64,000 nt of DNA. It comes from Melampsora larici-populina 98AG31 (lineage: Eukaryota > Basidiomycota > Pucciniomycetes > Pucciniales > Melampsoraceae). Positions 1 through 12,398 of the stretch are shown here, in pieces; position 1 is the first letter of the stretch; every line of letters starts with the position of its first letter. The stretch is taken from assembly GCF_000204055.1 (NCBI RefSeq), contig NW_006768784.1, positions 917,323-981,322 on the forward strand, given 5' to 3'. Below the pieces are notes generated by a model. That model did no database searches. It saw only the letters and a program-made list of their open reading frames with translations, and was not told the DNA's origin. Both the position numbers and the translations under genes were made by a program.

Positions 1-1055
1 ACGATGGGACAAGCATGGCCAAGGTACATAACTTCTACCTTTCGATTACGAGTTTGTTATTTTTGAATCAATTCAGAGTGATGTTTCAAATGCATTTGGA
101 TGTTGTTAGGCACTCGCGTACAACAGAGTCTCAAGCAGTTCATGAGAAACAAACATAACTTATTCAAGAAGAAGTATGATTCATTCAAATTACAAGTGTC
201 AAAGTATAATGCAATCTTGCCTGTCAGTTACTTACTGTGTCCTTTGTTCGGAGAGACAAAGGAGTTGTCAATTGAGGATGAATTCTGGAGCATGGGGTCA
301 CTCTCACATCCAGCGGAGGCTTGGGCTGTTGACCGAGGCACTATAGAAGGTATTCAAGCCTTTTTAGAACAGCGAAGTTGTTCTGAAGAGCTCCGCCGCA
401 TCAGCAGGGAGATCCGCCAAATGATGCTATATGCCCTCAAAACAGACCAGAGCTTTGATCGTATTTCTACTTTATCTACCAAAGGTAAGTTGTATCATTT
501 GTGCACATAACATAATGAAGTGGTACAGGTCTGCGACTGATTCGATGAATTACGTTACAACTTGTAATTACAGAATGGGACCCGGAATGTCATGGAATAG
601 AAAGTCCAATCGATTTGGTTCAGCCTGGGGGCCGACAAACAAAAGATGTATGGAATGAAAGTCAAACCGTTTTGAAGGCAGCAGAGATAAATCTTTGCCA
701 GCTTCACAGTCGAGACTGGATGTCATGGAATGTACACATGCTCGGTTTGCTGAGAGAAACAGCGCCGTACTCGAGCTCGACTTCTGAATTCAACAATTCA
801 TTAGCACGTGATTGGGACAGGCTGATTGAGAAGTGCCAAAGGGAGTGGGAGGTTAATGTGAACGCACGTAGTCTTCAAGCCGAGGTGCTGGATGATCAGG
901 AGATTCTGGAGCATAGGATGCTAATGTGGGGGGAGGAAGAGGAGGAATTGAGGCTGCCACGGGATGAGGTCGAGGTGTTTGAGGCTGATGAGTTTGGGTT
1001 CGAGGTGGAAGAGCCTGATGGAGGTGGGGACGACCCATTTACTGATGATCTTTAA
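1..1055 (+). CDS. KDZ-family transposase, C-terminal part (5' end outside window)
   Basis: The readable exons are 1-23, 110-484 and 574-1055, joined through GT-AG introns (gtacat...gttag and gtaagt...acag), and they stay in one frame to a TAA at 1053-1055. The protein has the usual tail of fungal KDZ (Kyakuja-Dileera-Zisupton) transposases: a basic helical stretch (QSLKQFMRNKHNLFKKK), a block like FWSMGSLSHPAEAWAVDRGT, a Trp/Arg-rich helix (ISREIRQMMLYALK) and a very acidic end (WGEEEEEL ... EEPDGGGDDP). The block corresponds to FWNDGLFTNGREPWAVDSNT in the fuller KDZ transposase at 51.1-54.5 kb, which supports the family call. Such proteins mobilise large DNA transposons; the catalytic part would lie left of the window. 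No stop or frameshift is visible, so this copy may be intact. The exact subfamily is uncertain. Confidence 0.75.
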
Positions 1056-2578
1056 ATTGAGTTATGAATTTGATCATTTTGATGAGAGACAGATATGTAA
1101 ATAGTTGTATAAAATGTGTGTTTTTGCGTTTAGGTTGATTGTGTTGATTGAGGTTGACTCATCATGATTTGTCTATAGGTGCCTGTACATAGTTGTCTTT
1201 GCGGTTCAATTGGTTGAAATGTCTTTGCAATTCGATTTGTCGAAATGAGTTAAAAAACAAGGGTTTGCTTGATATTGATGATTGAGTCCTTGGTTTTGAT
1301 TCAGAATTCAAAATGATTTGGTCTTGATAGGCCGTTGTTGATAAAGTTAATGAAAGAGTGGGAGATAAGGGAATTACATTTGTACAATCGGTCGTAGAAG
1401 GCCTCAAAGACTGGTAAGACCACTGGGTTTGGAGGCCAGACAGGTCTGGCTAGCCTCATAGACACGTCTGAGGCCAGGACACGTCTGGATGTCGGACTCT
1501 GCATGGATGGATATGGAAATCAGACGCGAAATGACACGACGCACGCGTATGTGCGTCTGGCAGTGAGATACGGATAGAGTCCGACCAATACGTCTCATTT
1601 TCCTCCGGATGATATCCCAGGAGTCTAGTAGCCAGAGGTGTATTAGTGTTACCATCAAGACTCAAGAAGCCTTGGGTTGGAAAATTACAAGATTGACTGT
1701 CAAAATTGTGACCATGCATGAAAAACAGATGTTCACTGCCTCATCCATGGAAAAATGAATCAGGATGCCATCATCAAGTTCTAGAGTATTCCAGTCTGAA
1801 TAGGTTGGCTGTATCTTATTAAACAAAAATCACTTGCATTAACCAGTTTTGAGATTTTTTACTTGTTTGAATATCATTGGATTTGGCTGGTTTTTGAGTT
1901 GATGCAAGCTTACAAGCTCACTTGGCCATGTTGATGATTTTGACTATCTTCAGTTCAAATGAGATGAATAGAATGAGAAAAAATCTTGTGAAAATCTCCA
2001 AATTTGGCTGGAGATTCTGACCCAAGGCTCATTGAGTCTTGATGGTGATAACCATGCAAGTTTGTTTCCCAGGAGAAGGCACCTATGGTTGCTTGTGTCA
2101 GGACAGTGGTAAGCCCAAATCAGTAGCTCCACACCTTTGATACTGTGAGTCTGTACAAGCCAGTGAAAAATTCAAATTTTTATAGTGAAAGTCTAACAAA
2201 ATTGTCTTTGATTGGGCCAAGAAATTATTTTCAGAATGAGAGTGTAAAGAAGTCTTTTGGAATTGTATTCGATTTCTCAAAAATCTAGATTTGTGGATGG
2301 CCGTAGATTTTGGGCCAAAACTCATGGTTACCACAGTCTTGACACAACCCACTATACATCACAGAGACAGGTCCTGGAATCTGCAAAACAGCACCTAAAT
2401 TCTTCAAAATGGTGCCTACATGATGCCTGAAGTTATTCTACCTGAAGGATCTGTGATAATTATGGGACATGTCAGTATTGCCACAGAGGGCCATGACTTT
2501 GAAGTTCCATTTTTGTTGTGTTGAAATTCAAATCTGCAATCCATGTCTACGTACAGACCATTTAGATGCCTAAAGATA
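1056..2578. other. No gene recognised
   Basis: All frames are broken and no splice-linked coding chain was found. The stretch may be the 3' terminal region of the KDZ element at 1-1055. A short tract near 2385-2435 (acagcacctaaat ... ggtgcctacatgatg) resembles the CACCTACAT motifs clustered at 9.7-10.0 kb. Confidence 0.5.
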
Positions 2579-3022
2579 TTAGACAAAAAAGGGTGTTAAA
2601 GACCTTTTTCCCTTACTTACGCTAAGGTGTGCAATTGATAAGACTTGCCAACAGGAGTTTATCCTCTTAGTGAGGCTTACGTGCTGTGGGTGAAAAACCA
2701 AAAATGCGTTTTTCTGTCTCCAAGAACTCTTACTGAATGATCTCACATCTTGAGATATTCGGGAGTTTCTCTTCACGAGAGAGAAATCAGTGAGGGAAAG
2801 GGGAAAGAGTCCTTTCGAACCCCAATTCAGGGAGTGTAGGCTCATTGAGCCGAGTCACTGACCGAAGGGGCTCAAACCCAATCTCACTGAGATGGAACTC
2901 TCAGAAAACAAAGAACACGAGGCACGTGGTTCACCACAAAACCCAGTTGCACATTTCACAATTACAGCGCATAACCCTTCAAACAAAACCGGAACTTGCA
3001 ACACAAAGAAACAAGTGTATTC

Positions 3023-4027
3023 CTATTTTCTAGAAGAATTTAACTTCGCTGCTAACAAGGTGGTCCGTTTAGCTATTGTCTTGCTGTAAGGCCTTATGTA
3101 CAGCTTGTACGCCGATGACCTCCATCTTCCATGACGCTTAATCTTTTCAATGCTAACACCCAGATGATTCCTTAGGGATGCTCCACCAATTCGCATGCTG
3201 TGGCCCGACCAGTACACATCCTTTTTGGGCCGTAGGCGTTTCAATAAAGAGTTGATTGTGCTGGCCTTCATTGGGACCCACATGTCATCGCTCGGGAATA
3301 GTGGTTGCAGAAATGACGTCTTGATCTTCAACACATCCTTTAAGGCTTGAATGGGATCCAGTACATTTGGTTGAGACCATAAGTTTATGAATTGGTCTTC
3401 GCCAGGAGCCGCGGTTTTTGCTAGACGGATTTGAATCGAGGCTCATTTTCTATCATCGGAGAACTTTACGTCTCCCCTCCTGACGAACACATCAGGATCG
3501 TCTCTGTGAAAGGTCAATTCTCCAAGCCTCGCCAATCCCCAGAAGGCGACTAGCAAAATTCCTTTGATAACTACGTCGCCTTGTTTACTTAGGTCAAGCT
3601 TCGAAAGTATCTTGTTCAGGTCCATCAACGTGAGGCCCACCCTAGATCAAGATGTCGTTTTCACATCATTCTTCTTTGCTGCCTTTGACAGTAACCTTAC
3701 TCTATCTAAGTTGATATTAGGAAATTGCACGTCGTGGAGAACGTGCCACATGCGTAGGCCCGTTAGATATCTCTTTGTCATGTCGCTGATTACAGACTTC
3801 GATTCGCTACACCATAGAATGAAATGATAGATTGTTTTGGATGATGCAGGAAAGGTTGAAAGTGCAGACTTTGATTCCAAGAAAGCAAAGAATTTGTTTA
3901 CAGCTGATGCGTATTGTCGTTTAGTAGCAGCAGTCCAGCCAAGTTTCAAGATAAGTTCACTCGCGTCGTCTAGCGTTCCGGCCTCGTTAGGAGTGATCTT
4001 TCTTAACACAAGTTCTGCTGAAGACAT
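3023..4027 (-). pseudogene. DIRS tyrosine recombinase (two in-frame stops)
   Basis: The ATG at 4027 lies 2 nt after the TAA of the RT-RNase H frame (TAACCATG). One frame then runs to 3023 through two in-frame TGA codons, at 3647-3649 and 3443-3445. The N-terminal half looks like the core-binding helices of phage-type integrases (TAATKRQYASAVNKFFAFLE). The catalytic half holds the first Arg in GLARLGEL, the HxxR box in SGHSMRIGGAS, the His/Trp region HGRWRSSAY and the terminal Tyr in KLYIRPYS. All RHRY-type residues are therefore present, and only the stops inactivate it. In DIRS elements this enzyme inserts a circular cDNA without target duplication. Both stops can come from CGA or TGG by one transition. 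Confidence 0.8.
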
Positions 4028-4029
4028 GG

Positions 4030-5750
4030 TTACTTTATTTTCGATTTCGGATCAACTTGAATGATCAAATGTTTTAAGTCTTCTGGCATTTCAACCCATA
4101 AGTGGTTTTGAATACCCTTGGAACTATCTAATCCGCGCAACAATTTATCTGTGTCGTTGTCTAAAGAAGTTACCCGTACAAGGTTCAGGTCGCAGTCGTC
4201 ATGTATCAGCATCCCTTGGATCTTCTTCCATTCGTTGTTAACCCAAAAATCTCTTGATTTCCTATTACGCCTTGCTGCCTCTGTCGTAGTGTTATCAGTC
4301 AAACACGAGAATGTCAGACCCTTAACTACCATGATTTCTTTTAACATTATGAATCCTAGGCGGACAGCAACGGTTTCGCCCCACACGATTGTTTGTCTTG
4401 GTTTTCCTTCTGGATTCTGCCATCCTTCTAACCATCTAAACTGCGCCCAACGCTTCCCTATGATGATTCCAATACCATAGCTCCCTGAAGGATCTCCTAC
4501 CCATCCGACATTCTTGACAATGTGGTCTGGTACGATCCTTGTAGGTTCCAAATGAAGTAAGGCGTTTTTCCAAAAAGCCATATCTTCCAAGACTTCATCT
4601 GTTGCTTTCACTTTTGACCACCCCCTCATTCTTGCTGCCCACTTGAAATTTTCTGTCAAATAACATTTTAGTTGGGGCAGTATCAGTGTCAAATGACCTA
4701 TTTTGCCGTTTATCTTTTCAGCTTCGTTTTTGGTCCATTCAGTCTTCGTCCAAAAGGCCTCAATGTCTTTCAGTCGCTTTTCAAGTTTCTTCGCCGGTAA
4801 AGTCACCGTTTTATTCTTTGCCTTCCAAACAAACCCGATATACTTCTACTCTTCAGCAAACTCTGAGTACTTCGTCACATCAGTTTTAACTCCTAGAGAT
4901 TCACTTGCTTTTACTATCATCTCCATGGTCACATTGCTTTCAACGTCTTTAATCATCAAATTATCATCGGCCCAACGAAAGGCTTCTCTTAACTTAAATG
5001 TAGCTTTCATTAGATCTTTCCAGCCGTCGGCAGGTCCTCCAAATGACCCGCATCCTCCTACGCCGCAAATGATATTGCCAAGTCAATGTAAATATAACCA
5101 TCCAAGCCTTTGATTGCCAGATAAGGCCACTGAGTCGGGTGTGTCGGGATTTGCCGATATGCTCCTTCCCAGTCAAAAATACCCAGAAGAACTGCTGATT
5201 GAAGTCTCTTAAAGAATGTCGACACAATCCTGAAATCATCCCATGTTGTTTTGAAGTCATGCTTATTAACGAATGAATTTACCGAAGGGGTGTTTTTGTC
5301 GTTCTTTGGATATGACATGTTGTTTATAGGTCTGAAAGACCCATCGCTGTTTATTACCGCGCCTAAAGGACTTGTCCTGAAGAAACCGAGGTTTTTATAT
5401 AACTCTTCGTGCGTAAATGGACCACACATCCTGCCTTTTGCTATCTCCTTAGCAATGTTTGCTTCTATTTTAGCTTTTGCTTTAATCGCTGAACTATGGT
5501 TGTCCGGCGTATACCATTTCTCGGTTCCTATCGTATGGTAAGGGTGGAAACCTTCAATGAAGCCTATCAACAAGTACTCGTACTTTTCTATCAAATTGTG
5601 CTCCATCAATTTCTTCCTCCATTCGTCAACATTCATTTCACATCTAGCTTGTTTTGGCCATCTGTTATTAAACTTGATTTGTGCGACCGCGTTCAAATTC
5701 ATATCTACATCTTCGTCAATTGTGTTGTGTGTCATTGAATCAAATTTCAT
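4030..5750 (-). pseudogene. DIRS reverse transcriptase-RNase H polyprotein (one frameshift, one stop)
   Basis: Residues from 5750 downward form a pre-RT linker and then RT motifs including the Asp of GIFDWEGAYRQIP. Near 5061 the frame shifts. It resumes with GVGGCGSFGGPADGWK and the catalytic box FRWADDNLMI, in which WADD stands where YADD or FADD is usual. An in-frame TAG at 4846-4848 follows SEFAEE, after which KYIGFVWK continues the thumb. The RNase H part has its acidic residues in GDPSGSYGIGIIIGKRW, IVWGETVAVRLG and LTDNTTTEAA. The protein copies element RNA and removes it from the hybrid. It ends at a TAA just ahead of the recombinase start. Family assignment is firm; activity is not possible without repair of both lesions. 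Confidence 0.82.
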
Positions 5751-5880
5751 CTCTATGTCTTTGTCGTATTCACATACAACTCTACTACTATTTATTTCAG
5801 AGATACAAATCGAGACATATAAGTATTAAAATACAATCTAATCCAACAGGAAGTTACACAAAGATACATTAGAAGTAGTC

Positions 5881-7888
5881 TCACTCTTTTGGTTTCTCCA
5901 AATCTTTAGAGCTTCCTTCTCCACTTCCTTTGTTCTTCCAACTACTAGCACATCTTTCATTGAAGCTATCTCGAAAAAAATTGTGGGTCAAGTTAGGTCA
6001 ATCTTAAACAGACGTTACTTAACTCTACAAACGTGACTAACCTTCTTTTGAAGGGAGCCTTTCCTTTATCATCAGGCTTCTCGTAAGGTGATGTAGACCT
6101 ATTCAAGAATTTTCCTCTCTTGTTCCTTCTATTGCCTTGGAAATTACCTCCGCTGTTTCCAGGTACCGTCAAGGTGTTTTGCTCTGATGCGGCTAAACCC
6201 TCGGTTGAGTTGTGATTTTTTCCATAAACATATTCAAGTCCATTTATCAGGTTGAAGTACTCCTTCGCTTGGCCTTTTGCATATGCTGTATGATTTGACA
6301 TATTCAAATTATACATCAGTTGATCAGTTTTGACATGTATCAAGGTTTATGACTGACGATTATCTTTTGGTAAGATTTGCCCGTCCAAGTGAGTGGTTGT
6401 TCTAGCAATCGCTTCTTCTAAGAAAATTGGTCGAGGTATAGATGGGTTACCTGGACTGCCTTCTACGTGGTTGCAGAATACATCTTGCCTAACCGCTATG
6501 TCGTATCTGAAGGCTGTAACCCAGTTGTAGAGCTTGCTCAATCTTTGTACATACTTGAAATGGGTCTCCATGCTGATTGCCGTTTAACAAATTAGTGTTT
6601 GTTTCGTATCAAAGGTAGGATTCAACGGATTATACTCACCCTCGTGCTATGTCAACATGGCCAAAGTCTTTTAAATAGTTTAACATCAACTGACTAGCAT
6701 CTACCCAGTTTGCGTAAGTTAGATACCATTCATTATCCGGTACCTTTCCGGTGTTCTTTGACTTGCTTTTCGAAGATGAGCTTTCAGCAGTAAATGAATC
6801 TGATTCAATCCATTCTTCGTTAAAAATGGTTAGTGGCAGGTGCATATCTAGAAGTTTGATGTGATGCCTCCAAAACCTGCTGAAAGTCTTCAGATGCGAA
6901 CTCGAGACTCTTCCGGTGTACGGCAACGGGTTAATCGCTAAAGGCTCTTTCTTCCCAGATTGAGCTGCTCCTTCCACTTTTGATAACTTCGCTAAAATTG
7001 ACGCTGCTTTAGCATTGTTCCCCTTTAGTAAGGCCTTCTGTGCTTTCGCAGCTAAGTTATCTAAACGAATGTAGAGACAAATTTCTTCGTCAGCATTCTC
7101 ATTGCTTTAGTGAAATTTGGGATCGAATTCTGCGATTGGATTAGTTTGAGATGTAGATCTTTAAATTAGAACCATTGAGCTTTTTAACATGCTCCTTAGG
7201 TCATTTTATTCGGAAACTTCGGACTACATCACGATTCCGGACCTGCATCTACATTAATCTCGGACTATATCACGATTTAGGATTCAAATCTCAACATACA
7301 ACTATCGGACTAGATCACGATGTAATACTTTATGATTCATAAAGTAGTTGGATTTTAATCCAACATATATACTATCCGACTAAATCACGATGTAATACAT
7401 ATATCTGTGTGGATGAAAGTAGATAGGGAAAAGGTCGGACTATATCACGCCTTGGTATAATTGAGATGTTGGACTATATCATGACTGTGGATTGGGACGG
7501 ATGTTACAGAGTGAATTAACTAACTGATTTTATCGTCTTCTGATGATGAATCGTCTGAAGAGGATTTCTCATTGAATATCGGGCTTGTTGCTTCCTTGTT
7601 ACCTGCTTCATCTGAGTTCTCTCCGTCGTCCATATTCAGGTCATCTAAGGTAATAACTTGTTTAACAGTCTTCTTTGATGTCGTTTGTTGTTCATTTGGT
7701 GGGTCTTCGTCTTTGTCTTGGTCGCTTTCGCCACTTTCATCAATTTCTTCGGTGTTTTTACCTTCTCGTTGAGTAGTTGTGATTGAAAGTTGTTTTGCTC
7801 CTGCTCTGGTCTTGGGTCCTCCTTTTAATGCCGCCTTCAGGTTGGTCTCTCTGTTATTTTGAGCTTCTAGACTAGATTGGTCATCCAT
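5881..7888 (-). pseudogene. DIRS gag-like gene with introns (broken)
   Basis: Exon-like pieces on the minus strand are 7888-7520 (acidic, Ser/Glu-rich, starts MDDQSS), about 7105-6636 (ending DFGHVDIARG), 6576-about 6350, a piece to 5993, and a short C-terminal piece ending KPKE at the TGA 5881-5883. The 6636/6576 junction is a clean intron: GG|gtgagt ... ctaatttg ... cag|C joins the two frames without shift. An in-frame TAA at 6347-6349 interrupts the next segment. The core (LYNWVTAFRYDIAVRQDVF) resembles the nucleocapsid core of basidiomycete DIRS gags. The basic tail (NRRNKRGKFLNRS) could bind RNA, and I see no CCHC knuckle. Function is inferred mainly from position 5' of RT. Confidence 0.55.
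7220..7485. repeat. Six spaced copies of a 16-nt motif in the DIRS 5' region
   Basis: CGGACTANATCACGAT recurs at 7220, 7261, 7306, 7376, 7436 and 7470 (the last two diverge at the 3' end). Spacing is 34-70 bp and the intervening DNA is not repeated. The array sits between the first gag exon (ends 7520) and the next (about 7105), where all frames have stops, so it is intronic or regulatory. Confidence 0.85.
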
Positions 7889-9724
7889 GTTTTATTCTTG
7901 GAAGGATGAGTTTAGAAGTGTTAAGGATGAGTCTAGCAGTGTTTCCGCGTTCGAAAAGGAAGCTTCTTGAGAGAAGAGAAAAAGAGTGAGATGCTTAAGG
8001 CTTAGAGGATAAGTGAGTAGGAGAAACGACACCAGAGTGATTCTGGTAAAGTGAGAAAGCAAAGTCCAGGAAGACTTCTTTCAGACCGAGAGGGAAAGAT
8101 CTCGGTTATCTTGTTAACCAAAGAGTTTACTTTCTCTCTGTGCCTGGTCCAGGCCCAGATCATCTCCTAATCATTTTACCGTGCGTATCTAGTAGCCTAG
8201 ATAGACCTACCCAGCCTAAACATCTCGGGTCTTGGTGACATGGACAAGGGTTATTCCTTGTGCCTCGTCAAAACCCCAGCAGCAAACTGACAAACTTCAA
8301 TTTGTGTGACAAACTTCACATTCCTTTTCAATCATATTCACACATTCACAAACAAACCCACAGACCAAAGGTCCAACACGATGATCTTGGTTCAAAAGTG
8401 GCTTTTATCTTCATATAACACTTGGTACTAACAATACCTTTCATTCCTTGATTCAGTTTTGCTTGTATTTCTCAAACATCCACCATGATATTGTCCCATC
8501 CTTTGTTGAACACATTTTCAACAATGATCATTCAAAATCCAAAGTTTCACCATCAACTCTGTAGATACTCATCCCACTTTTCTGATTAGCACAAACTGAG
8601 CAATACTCCATTGGAGCACCAAGTGCAGGAAAATCCATTTTCTGGGCCAAACTACAAGGGTCCCAATTTCATAAGAGCTTCCACCAGGCATAATTGATCC
8701 CATAACCACCCCTTTCTTTTGGCTGGCTTTTGATGGATGGCTAATGGCACTTGTCTTGCATTGTCAAGAAATTACCCTTTTTGTTTTGACAGCCTATGCA
8801 AGCAAAATTACATAGCCATAAAGACAAGCTATTAGTTTCAGATCCACAGAAATTTGATAGGCTCAAACACCTGGATGGATACTTTTTGAGCAAGAACTCC
8901 TTCATGGGGATCCAGCAGTGGTAAGGGCACTGTTGCACCAATGAAGCACTACCCCCATTCCCTGATAAGATATGAGACTGCATTCTTCATTCTGAATGTG
9001 TCCCAAGGACTTCACCCTTTGTAAATTGCGATTTATGAAGAACCCCTCTCTTTGATTTTTTTCTGCAACCTTGAAAGATCAGCCATTCATCAATCCCTTT
9101 GCTGTTTTCTCTGTCATTCCGTGAAGTAAATATTCTTTCCATTGTGCTAATCTTGTCCTTGCCCATCTTTTAGTCAAAATACTCAGTGTGGAGATTGATA
9201 GTTTTTCATTGGCAGATTTTTTGGAGTATCAACCTTGAAAGAGAATTGTGGTTGGTAACCTTTTATCAACAAAATGGAACATGCTAATTTGGAACTTTTT
9301 CTATCTGCAACAGTGTTATGATCACGTCTTATGATCATTGTATTGGATATGCTTGTATGCTTATACATGTACAAGCTCTTCTTATATATACTCAGTTGTA
9401 CGTCATCCTCAGAGATGGCTCTCTTCTCTATGGTACAATCTAATCATCAGATCTCACTATCAAGACACAATCCCCTGCAACACAATCACATTGATCCAAG
9501 ACCCAATAGCTCTAGTCTCTGTACGTAAGACTAGTCAGATCATATCAAACAGTACTGAGATTTTAGATACCATGAGTAGCTTTGGTTCTGTCATTCCTGT
9601 TTACCACCATATGAATATATCCCATCAAGTTCACTATTGTCAAACAAATTCATCTTTACTATTCACCTTTCTATATTTTGTCTTCCCTATCAAAGGCCAT
9701 TGCTATTTGCAGCCCACAGAAAAG

Positions 9725-9975
9725 CCATGTAGGTGCTGCCAAAACAGTGCCTACATGGATGTTTCCCACCAAAAAGCACCTACATCGAAAATCTGCGGGA
9801 ATTTGCAATGGAGGCACTGGAAAATGACTGCCTGGTATGATAATGTAGGCGCATGAAAAACACCTACATTTATTATTCTGGTCAAATAAGCACCTACTTG
9901 CAGTTTGGCATATGTAGGCACTAAAAATTAAGCACCTACATTTTTTTGGCTGTGAAACAGCGCCTAAAACTCAAG
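9725..9975. repeat. Cluster of about eight CACCTACAT motifs in both orientations
   Basis: Forward copies (GCACCTACAT, ACACCTACAT and a GCACCTACTT variant) alternate with inverted copies (ATGTAGGTGC, ATGTAGGCGC, ATGTAGGCAC). Such mixed-orientation short repeats are typical of subterminal regions of DNA transposons, but I found no matching terminal repeats. Confidence 0.7.
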
Positions 9976-10047
9976 ACTGGTCAGACAGGTATTTCAGAAC
10001 CACATATAATACCTTTTATGACACCTTTTCAGCGACCAAAAGGGGTT

Positions 10048-10225
10048 TTTGCAAGTTGAAATGAGGATATTGGTGGACACAAAAAGTGATTTGAGTTGCA
10101 ATGAGAATTTTGGTGGACGTAAATAGTGATTTGAGTTGTGATGAGGATATTGGCAGACATAAAAATTGATTTGAGTTGTCAATATTGGTGGACGTAAATA
10201 GTGTTTTGAGTTGCAATGAGGAGAT
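10048..10225. repeat. Minisatellite, about 40-bp unit, four to five copies
   Basis: The unit is roughly GATTTGAGTTGCAATGAGG followed by ATATTGGTGGACGTAAATAG. The anchor GATTTGAGTTG begins at 10088, 10128 and 10168, and again at 10203 as a shortened unit, with a partial copy before 10088. Confidence 0.8.
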
Positions 10226-12398
10226 TTCAAAACTCTCAGAGGTTATCCTTGCATTATACCAACACTTTAAATTCACTCAAAGTGCTCAAGAAGATCATGA
10301 GCATTGGGAAAACTGTTGCCATCATACACTCTTGAGGTAAATTTTTGAGCCTTGTGTCTCACTTGTAAAGTGGTGTACAGGGTGTGTTCACATCTTACGC
10401 AAATTTAGGATCCCAAAAGGCCACACTACAGGTGATATTGCAGTCATCTTCAGACCAATCTTTTGTCCTTGCTACTCAGAGTGCCTATAATATGAGGCTG
10501 AAAGCATGTGTAGAAAATCATTCTAAACAACTTTCCCTGCGGAGTAAAGAGATGTTTGTTTGTGAGGGAAGCAAAAAAAATGCAAAAACTACATAACAAC
10601 ACATACTCCTTGGAGTGTTCATGCCAGAATTCAACAATTAGTTATAAGCCCCCGGACGCGCCCACCCAGAGAGGCCTTTGTTAAGCTAAGCCATCTTGGC
10701 AATGGGCTCTGATAAGTTCTGATACCGTTGTTTTTAAACTTTGAAGCACAACATAAATATGTACATGCTTTTTGATTTTATAATGATACTTTCAACTCAT
10801 AGGGTTTTTAAGAAAGGTACAACATATCCACTTAGCTACTTAGATCAAGTTACATAAACTGAACAAAGTCCCAAGTGACAGTGTGGGACTTTTGGTGTTA
10901 CATTCATATATGGTGCTAAGTATGTATATGTACCAAGCCTTTGCCAAAGCTTTGAGATCAAAGTTGTCAACAAAATGTGCCAAGGAAGGAGGAGGAAGCA
11001 GATTTAGACTGATGTATTGTAAGCTTGTCAAACATTCACAATATAGAATGATAATTGACCACCGTGTAATTGACATAAAAACCACACCTACCACAAAAAA
11101 AATCTAAAAAATGGCATAGGATTCATGATTCAAATCTTTTAGCATCTACAACATATTGATAGGTTGGAACTTCCCGCACGTATTTTGTAAATGATGCCCA
11201 TGTGCCGCCGGTGGGGACTGAAGAGAGCTGGTGCGCTTCAAAATCTTAAGCAACATGAAGCCATTTTTAGTTTTGCACAATCCGTTGTCTCCAAGGATTT
11301 CAGTAGGGGTCGGAAACGTGCCGCGCCTGATATATTGGTCCACAGTCTTACTTCCAAAAACTGGCCGGATTTGCCTTGCCAAAAATGTCTTTCATGATTT
11401 TATGTGCCTCAAGTAAATAACGATACTTGAGGCGAAACAAATACACAATCTCTTCAAGGCAATACATGTGGTGAAAAAACATCAAGGCTTGAATCAGACA
11501 CCTTTACCACGCACCGTCCTTCCCACGTAGATTCCGTTCTACTGGGGCTCCCGACTTTATATCCAGTGTCATATTTCTGACATTTTTATGTCTTCAGGTC
11601 CATTCATGTGATTTAGATATAGATTAGGTATGGCAAAGTTCAAGCTCGTGAGCTATTGTGAGTGTCGTCACGCTTGTATCTGAACAGTTCAGATTGCGAT
11701 CAAACCAGTGTTACTTTTTAAATCACGGAGGTGTAGTTTGGACCGGATGGTCACAAGCTCACTGTACGAAGCAAGATTGGGTGAGATTGTGCATATCATA
11801 GGAGGGTGACGTAAGGCTTATCTGCCCGTGTCGCATCGACTTCGACATGAGCGCTGTGGGAGCATAACCTTCGTCACGATGGCACGTTCACTACTGTACT
11901 ATTATTAATCATATATGTAAGCAAATTGCGGTGAGAATTTGCATTCTGCAAAATTCAAAGTGTTGGTTTGATGGAGTATGGTTCACTTTTACAATTCAAA
12001 ATTGACAGAATTCCTTATCATGTTGACATCCTGATAAGAATCATGAATGTGCTTGAGTGAAAGCACCCTAACTTTATTTGATTTGAAATTCGATATACTC
12101 AGTCGCGTGATGAATAAATGGGATGGATAGTCAATCAACTCTTGTGCCATCGTATCACGAGGAAGCTAAAATTCTCGAAGGGTCCTCGGAGGTTCTCGGA
12201 CATCTACTGTGCCATCGAGATACACACGGGCACATATGGGCGGCCGGCTGATAAAAGACTCCATGTCTCCTGCTAAACCTCCTCCAACTAGAATCCAAAA
12301 AATAATATTTACGTGTATTTTTCACAGCTCGGCAACGCCGTTTCATTTTCACTTTATCTTACGATTGGTTCAATTAGCTTCAAATATCTTCATTCGAT

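Larger units (their letters stand above)
3023..7888 (-). mobile_element. Degenerate DIRS-type (tyrosine recombinase) retrotransposon, coding extent
   Basis: Read on the minus strand the order is gag (7888-5881), reverse transcriptase plus RNase H (5750-4030) and tyrosine recombinase (4027-3023). This order, with a tyrosine recombinase replacing the DDE integrase, defines DIRS-like elements. Every reading frame carries premature stops, so the copy is dead. I could not establish the terminal inverted repeats or the internal complementary region that DIRS elements normally have, so the outer limits (perhaps about 2.6 and 8.2 kb) are not fixed. Confidence 0.8.

Noticed and set aside
2579..8260. 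DIRS terminal inverted repeats
   Set aside because: I compared the left and right outer regions by eye and found no convincing inverted match.
9338..9856. 172-codon plus-strand ORF
   Set aside because: No domain, no splice partner, composition like surrounding AT-rich repeats; it also reads through the CACCTACAT repeat cluster.
10640..10740. Possible tRNA-like segment
   Set aside because: No acceptor-stem pairing or conserved D/T-loop sequences could be found.
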